From Croceimicrobium sp965658275 (GTDB taxonomy: Bacteria; Bacteroidota; Bacteroidia; Flavobacteriales; Schleiferiaceae), in contig CBFHRN010000064.1 in assembly GCA_965658275.1 (NCBI GenBank), positions 1 through 9,989 on the forward strand: DNA of 9,989 nt, given 5' to 3'. Below are positions 7,358 to 9,989 of this stretch, in pieces (within the stretch, counting starts at the first letter, position 1; the number at the start of each line of letters is the position of its first letter). The notes below the pieces were generated by a model. It searched no databases. It worked only from the letters and a program-made list of their open reading frames with translations, and was not told where the DNA came from. Position numbers and translations under genes: made by a program.

Positions 7358-7373
7358 AATAGATTAATAGTTC
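7353..7373. other. Third, alternative hairpin sharing an arm with the second
   Basis: GAACTA (7353-7358) pairs with TAGTTC (7368-7373); inside a single A/A mismatch two further pairs are possible. The left arm is also the right arm of the hairpin at 7332-7357, so the two structures cannot form together. The segment also holds two TAATAG direct repeats (7357-7362 and 7365-7370). The stem is short and AT-rich and could be chance. Confidence 0.3.
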
Positions 7374-7466
7374 GCCATCCTTATCTAAAACCGAGGGACT
7401 TCCTTTTTGTTTATAGAATTCGTAGTCCTTAACTCATTGGCCCGGGTCATTCTCAAAAGCATTTAC

Positions 7467-7474
7467 GAACTTTG
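7467..7474 (+). promoter_or_regulatory. Weak candidate -7 element for the exported-protein gene
   Basis: GAACTTTG matches TAnnTTTG at every fixed position except the first. It ends 14 bases before the ATG at 7489. The nearest upstream TTG (7437-7439) is further away than usual for a -33 element. Within the rest of 7374-7466 the only other thing I see is a distant GGACT/AGTCC pair (7396-7400 with 7424-7428). A promoter must lie somewhere in this gap if the hairpin at 7303 stops heme operon transcription. Confidence 0.25.
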
Positions 7475-7488
7475 AGGAAATTTCTGCC

Positions 7489-9276
7489 ATGCGTTTATTA
7501 CTAGCTCTAGCCAGTACCTTACTACTATCCCTAAACCTAATTGGGCAATCGCTACCTATTCAGAGAGCTTACAGCTACCACAGCCTTCAATTTGATGCGG
7601 GAGGAGCGGTAAGCACCGCCTATGACCCTCTATCGCAACGCCTTTTTAGCGTCAATGCGGCTGAACAAAAAATCGACATTTTAAAGATATCGGATATTGC
7701 TAAATCATATCGAGCGGGTCGCATTGATCTTAGCAATTACGGGGGCAAAGTGAATTCCGTTGCGAGTCATGATAATTTGGTAGCTGTTGCGATGAGCAAT
7801 AATTTTCCGCAGGCCGCTGGTAAGGTTGTCTTCTTTGATACTCTTGGCACTTATATCAACCAATTAACCATTGGTGCCAATCCTATTAAAATAGCCTTTA
7901 GCCCTAGCTTGCAGCATTTTGTAACGGTTAATCAGGGTGACCCAAGCGATGATTATACTTCCGATCCCCTAGGAACGATTTCTGTAATCAATTTTGTGTC
8001 GGGAAATGCCCAATCTTTAAGCCAGAGCGACATTACCACTATCGACTTTAGCCGTTACGACACCACAGCCTATCACCCTCTAATTCGAGTATTTGGTAAT
8101 AATGGACAGGCTTCTTTTTCAGAGGATATGGAACCCCAGGGAATTTGTTTCAATAACAATGGATCCAAAGCCTTCATTAGCTTACAGGAAAATAACGCGC
8201 TTGCCATCATCAACCTCTTCCCACCAAGTTTAGATACCATTGTTGGCCTAGGCTACAAAGACCATAATGTGGTAGATCAAGGACTGGATGCTTCGGACTT
8301 AAAAAGCGGTATCGACATTCGGCCTCATTTTAATTTATTCGGAATGTATCAACCGGATGAAATAGCCTGGTATTCAGTTGCTGGGAGCTCCTATATAGTA
8401 AGTGCAAATGAAGGAAGCGGAAGAAACTATGGTGCTTACAGTGAAGTGGAGCGCGTCAATAATGTAAACCTCAGCCCTTTCACCTTCAACAACTCTGCCC
8501 AGCTGCAAAACGATACGGTTTTAGGGAGATTAAAAGTAACCACTACTTTAGGGAAGGCCACCAATGGCATTCAACACGATAGCCTCTTCAGTTTTGGAAC
8601 ACGCTCCTTTAGCATTTGGAATGAAGATGGAAACCTGATCTGGGACTCCGGCGATGACTTTGAACAGACCCTAGCTCTCTTACAAGCTTCAAATTTCAAT
8701 TCTGAAAACAATACAAATAGCAGTTTAAAAGGACGTAGTGACGATAGTGGCCCTGAACCTGAGGCGATTGCCCTAGGACAAGTAGATGGGAAATGGTACG
8801 CCTTTATTGGTTTAAACCAAATGGGAGGTATCATGATTTACGATATCGATAATCCCCAATCTCCAAGTTTCGATTCCTATATTTTGGACCGTGACTTTTC
8901 GAAAGCGGCAAATGACACGGCCTCGGGCGATTTAGGCCCTAAACATCTTCTCTTTATCCCTGCCAATGAAAGTCCAAATGGGATGGCCCTAATCATTGTT
9001 TCGAACGAGGTAAGTGGCAATGTAAGCATCTACCAAGTAGGACAAGGTATTGGTCTCTATGAAAAGGAGAATATAAGTCCGTTGGAAGTCTATCCTAATC
9101 CTAGCCCTGGAGTATTCCAACTCAGCCATAAAGCTACGCTGCGTGTTTATCGTGCCGATGGAAGCTTCGTTGGTGAATACAGCAACCAAGCACAAATTGA
9201 TTTAAGCGAAGAAGCTGCGGGCTTATACCTCATAAAGGATGAAGCGGGTAAGGCACTTCGAATCATAAAAAACTGA
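7489..9276 (+). CDS. Exported choice-of-anchor I family protein with T9SS C-terminal sorting domain
   Basis: The 595-residue protein starts with a signal peptide (hydrophobic residues 3-18, likely cleaved near Gln20). The body is a beta-propeller-like repeat protein of the choice-of-anchor I family. Recognisable family blocks are GDPSDDYTSDPLGTISVIN (150-168), EPQGICF followed by ISLQENNALAIINL (215-243), YQPDEIAWY near 288-295, SANEGSGRNYG (305-315), GPEPEAIALG (421-430) and NEVSGNVSIYQV (506-517). Residues from about 530 form a type A sorting tail: VYPNPSPGVFQL (534-545), then AGLYLI and a basic end RIIKN. It should cross the outer membrane by T9SS and be released or surface-attached. The enzymatic or binding role of the family is not established; phosphatase-like annotations are common but unproven. 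A weak GAGG lies 11 bases before the ATG. It overlaps the next gene by one base. Confidence 0.88.
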   Translation: MRLLLALASTLLLSLNLIGQSLPIQRAYSYHSLQFDAGGAVSTAYDPLSQRLFSVNAAEQKIDILKISDIAKSYRAGRIDLSNYGGKVNSVASHDNLVAVAMSNNFPQAAGKVVFFDTLGTYINQLTIGANPIKIAFSPSLQHFVTVNQGDPSDDYTSDPLGTISVINFVSGNAQSLSQSDITTIDFSRYDTTAYHPLIRVFGNNGQASFSEDMEPQGICFNNNGSKAFISLQENNALAIINLFPPSLDTIVGLGYKDHNVVDQGLDASDLKSGIDIRPHFNLFGMYQPDEIAWYSVAGSSYIVSANEGSGRNYGAYSEVERVNNVNLSPFTFNNSAQLQNDTVLGRLKVTTTLGKATNGIQHDSLFSFGTRSFSIWNEDGNLIWDSGDDFEQTLALLQASNFNSENNTNSSLKGRSDDSGPEPEAIALGQVDGKWYAFIGLNQMGGIMIYDIDNPQSPSFDSYILDRDFSKAANDTASGDLGPKHLLFIPANESPNGMALIIVSNEVSGNVSIYQVGQGIGLYEKENISPLEVYPNPSPGVFQLSHKATLRVYRADGSFVGEYSNQAQIDLSEEAAGLYLIKDEAGKALRIIKN

Positions 9277-9986
9277 TGCTATACCAAGAAATACTTGATT
9301 TCTACCATGCTCTTTCCTTGGACCAGTCCGGCATGCCCGATAAGGTCCGTGTTATGAACCCATACAGGGATGAGGAAACCAAGGATGAAGTAGGACGCTT
9401 GCTTGAGGTATTTCATAAAAAGTACTTTAATGACCGTAAACCTCGAGGAATCATTCTTGGAATTAACCCTGGCCGCAAGGGTGCAGGGTTAACTGGTATC
9501 CCCTTTACAGATTCACCCGCTTTAAAAGAGGTTTGTGACATTGATACTGAGATCGAAACCAGGGAAACTTCATCCGAGTTTGTTTATAAACTAGTTAAAG
9601 CTTATGGTGGTCCCCAAGCATTTTATGGGGATTGGTTTATTGGCGCAGCTTGTCCCTTAGGTTTTCTACATCTTAATGATCGTGGGAATTGGATAAACTG
9701 GAACTATTACGATCAGGAAGAACTTTACGAAGCCGTAAAACCTTTTATGAAGGAGCAATTACTTCATCAAAAGGCGCTTTGCGGAGGACCCGAACGCGCA
9801 ATTGTTTGGGGCACCGGGAAAAACTTTAAATACCTACAAAAACTCAATAAAGAGTATGGGATATTTAAGGAACTTATTCCCTTAGAGCACCCCCGTTTTG
9901 TTATGCAATACCGAAGAAAGCGACTCGAAGAGTACTTGGAAAAATTCACTAAGGTTCTTGAGGCCCATCGGCCGACGGTAGCATAA
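9276..9986 (+). CDS. SMUG2-type uracil-DNA glycosylase family protein (DUF4918)
   Basis: This 236-residue cytoplasmic protein belongs to the uracil-DNA glycosylase superfamily, which excises deaminated bases such as uracil from DNA. Motif 1 is GINPGRKGAGLTGIPFTD (62-79), close to the SMUG-type GxNPGxxGxxxTGxPF pattern, with Asn64 as the expected catalytic-site residue. EFVYKLVKAYGG (101-112) and FYGDWFIGAACPLGF (116-130) form the central core. Motif 2 appears as LEHPRFVMQYRR (203-214), where HPR replaces the HPS of other families and would enter the DNA minor groove. The gene is complete, with tandem stops TAA TAG at the right edge. Its ATG overlaps the upstream TGA by one base (TGATG), which suggests coupled translation. 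Substrate range (uracil, xanthine or others) cannot be read from sequence. Confidence 0.85.
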   Translation: MLYQEILDFYHALSLDQSGMPDKVRVMNPYRDEETKDEVGRLLEVFHKKYFNDRKPRGIILGINPGRKGAGLTGIPFTDSPALKEVCDIDTEIETRETSSEFVYKLVKAYGGPQAFYGDWFIGAACPLGFLHLNDRGNWINWNYYDQEELYEAVKPFMKEQLLHQKALCGGPERAIVWGTGKNFKYLQKLNKEYGIFKELIPLEHPRFVMQYRRKRLEEYLEKFTKVLEAHRPTVA

Positions 9987-9989
9987 TAG

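Noticed and set aside
7296..7367. 23-codon open frame on + after hemL (starts MKIPTLELTKVG)
   Set aside because: It runs straight through the terminator hairpin and the CAAC loop, which explain the sequence better; there is no ribosome binding site and no family resemblance.
8571..8834. 87-codon - strand frame within the exported-protein gene
   Set aside because: It is a shadow of a strongly coding + strand frame, with an unremarkable composition.

Overview
The window is chromosomal DNA from a member of the Bacteroidota, most likely an aerobic, probably marine Flavobacteriales-type bacterium. Three things support this. The -7-like elements read TATTTTTG, matching the Bacteroidota TAnnTTTG pattern. 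Genes lack strong Shine-Dalgarno sequences. One secreted protein ends in a type IX secretion (T9SS) sorting domain, which is essentially confined to this phylum. All nine genes lie on the + strand, and the coding is dense with very short gaps.

Positions 1-193 hold a noncoding regulatory stretch. It contains a 14-base inverted repeat (24-37) and two TATTTTTG elements facing outward, one on each strand. This suggests a divergent promoter pair between hemA and a gene beyond the left edge.

Positions 194-7281 are one compact tetrapyrrole operon: hemA, hemC, hemD, hemE, hemF, hemB, hemL. Neighbours overlap by 1 to 23 bases or are separated by 0 to 6 bases. HemA and HemL make 5-aminolevulinate from glutamyl-tRNA (C5 route). 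HemB, HemC and HemD build uroporphyrinogen III. HemE decarboxylates it to coproporphyrinogen III, and the oxygen-dependent HemF oxidises that to protoporphyrinogen IX. The last two heme steps (protoporphyrinogen oxidase and ferrochelatase) are not in the window. HemB has the cysteine-free, magnesium-type metal site.

Positions 7282-7488 are a noncoding gap with a terminator-like hairpin directly after hemL. Next comes a second hairpin whose loop is three copies of CAAC, and its right arm can instead pair with a third segment.

Positions 7489-9276 encode an exported choice-of-anchor I family protein with a signal peptide and a T9SS tail. It overlaps by one base a gene (9276-9986) for a SMUG2-type uracil-DNA glycosylase family protein. 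The pairing of a secreted protein with a cytoplasmic DNA repair enzyme is functionally unexplained.

Most of the window is ordinary housekeeping sequence. I did not find a clear new multi-gene system. The points most worth a second look are the two noncoding regions and the odd gene pair at the right end.
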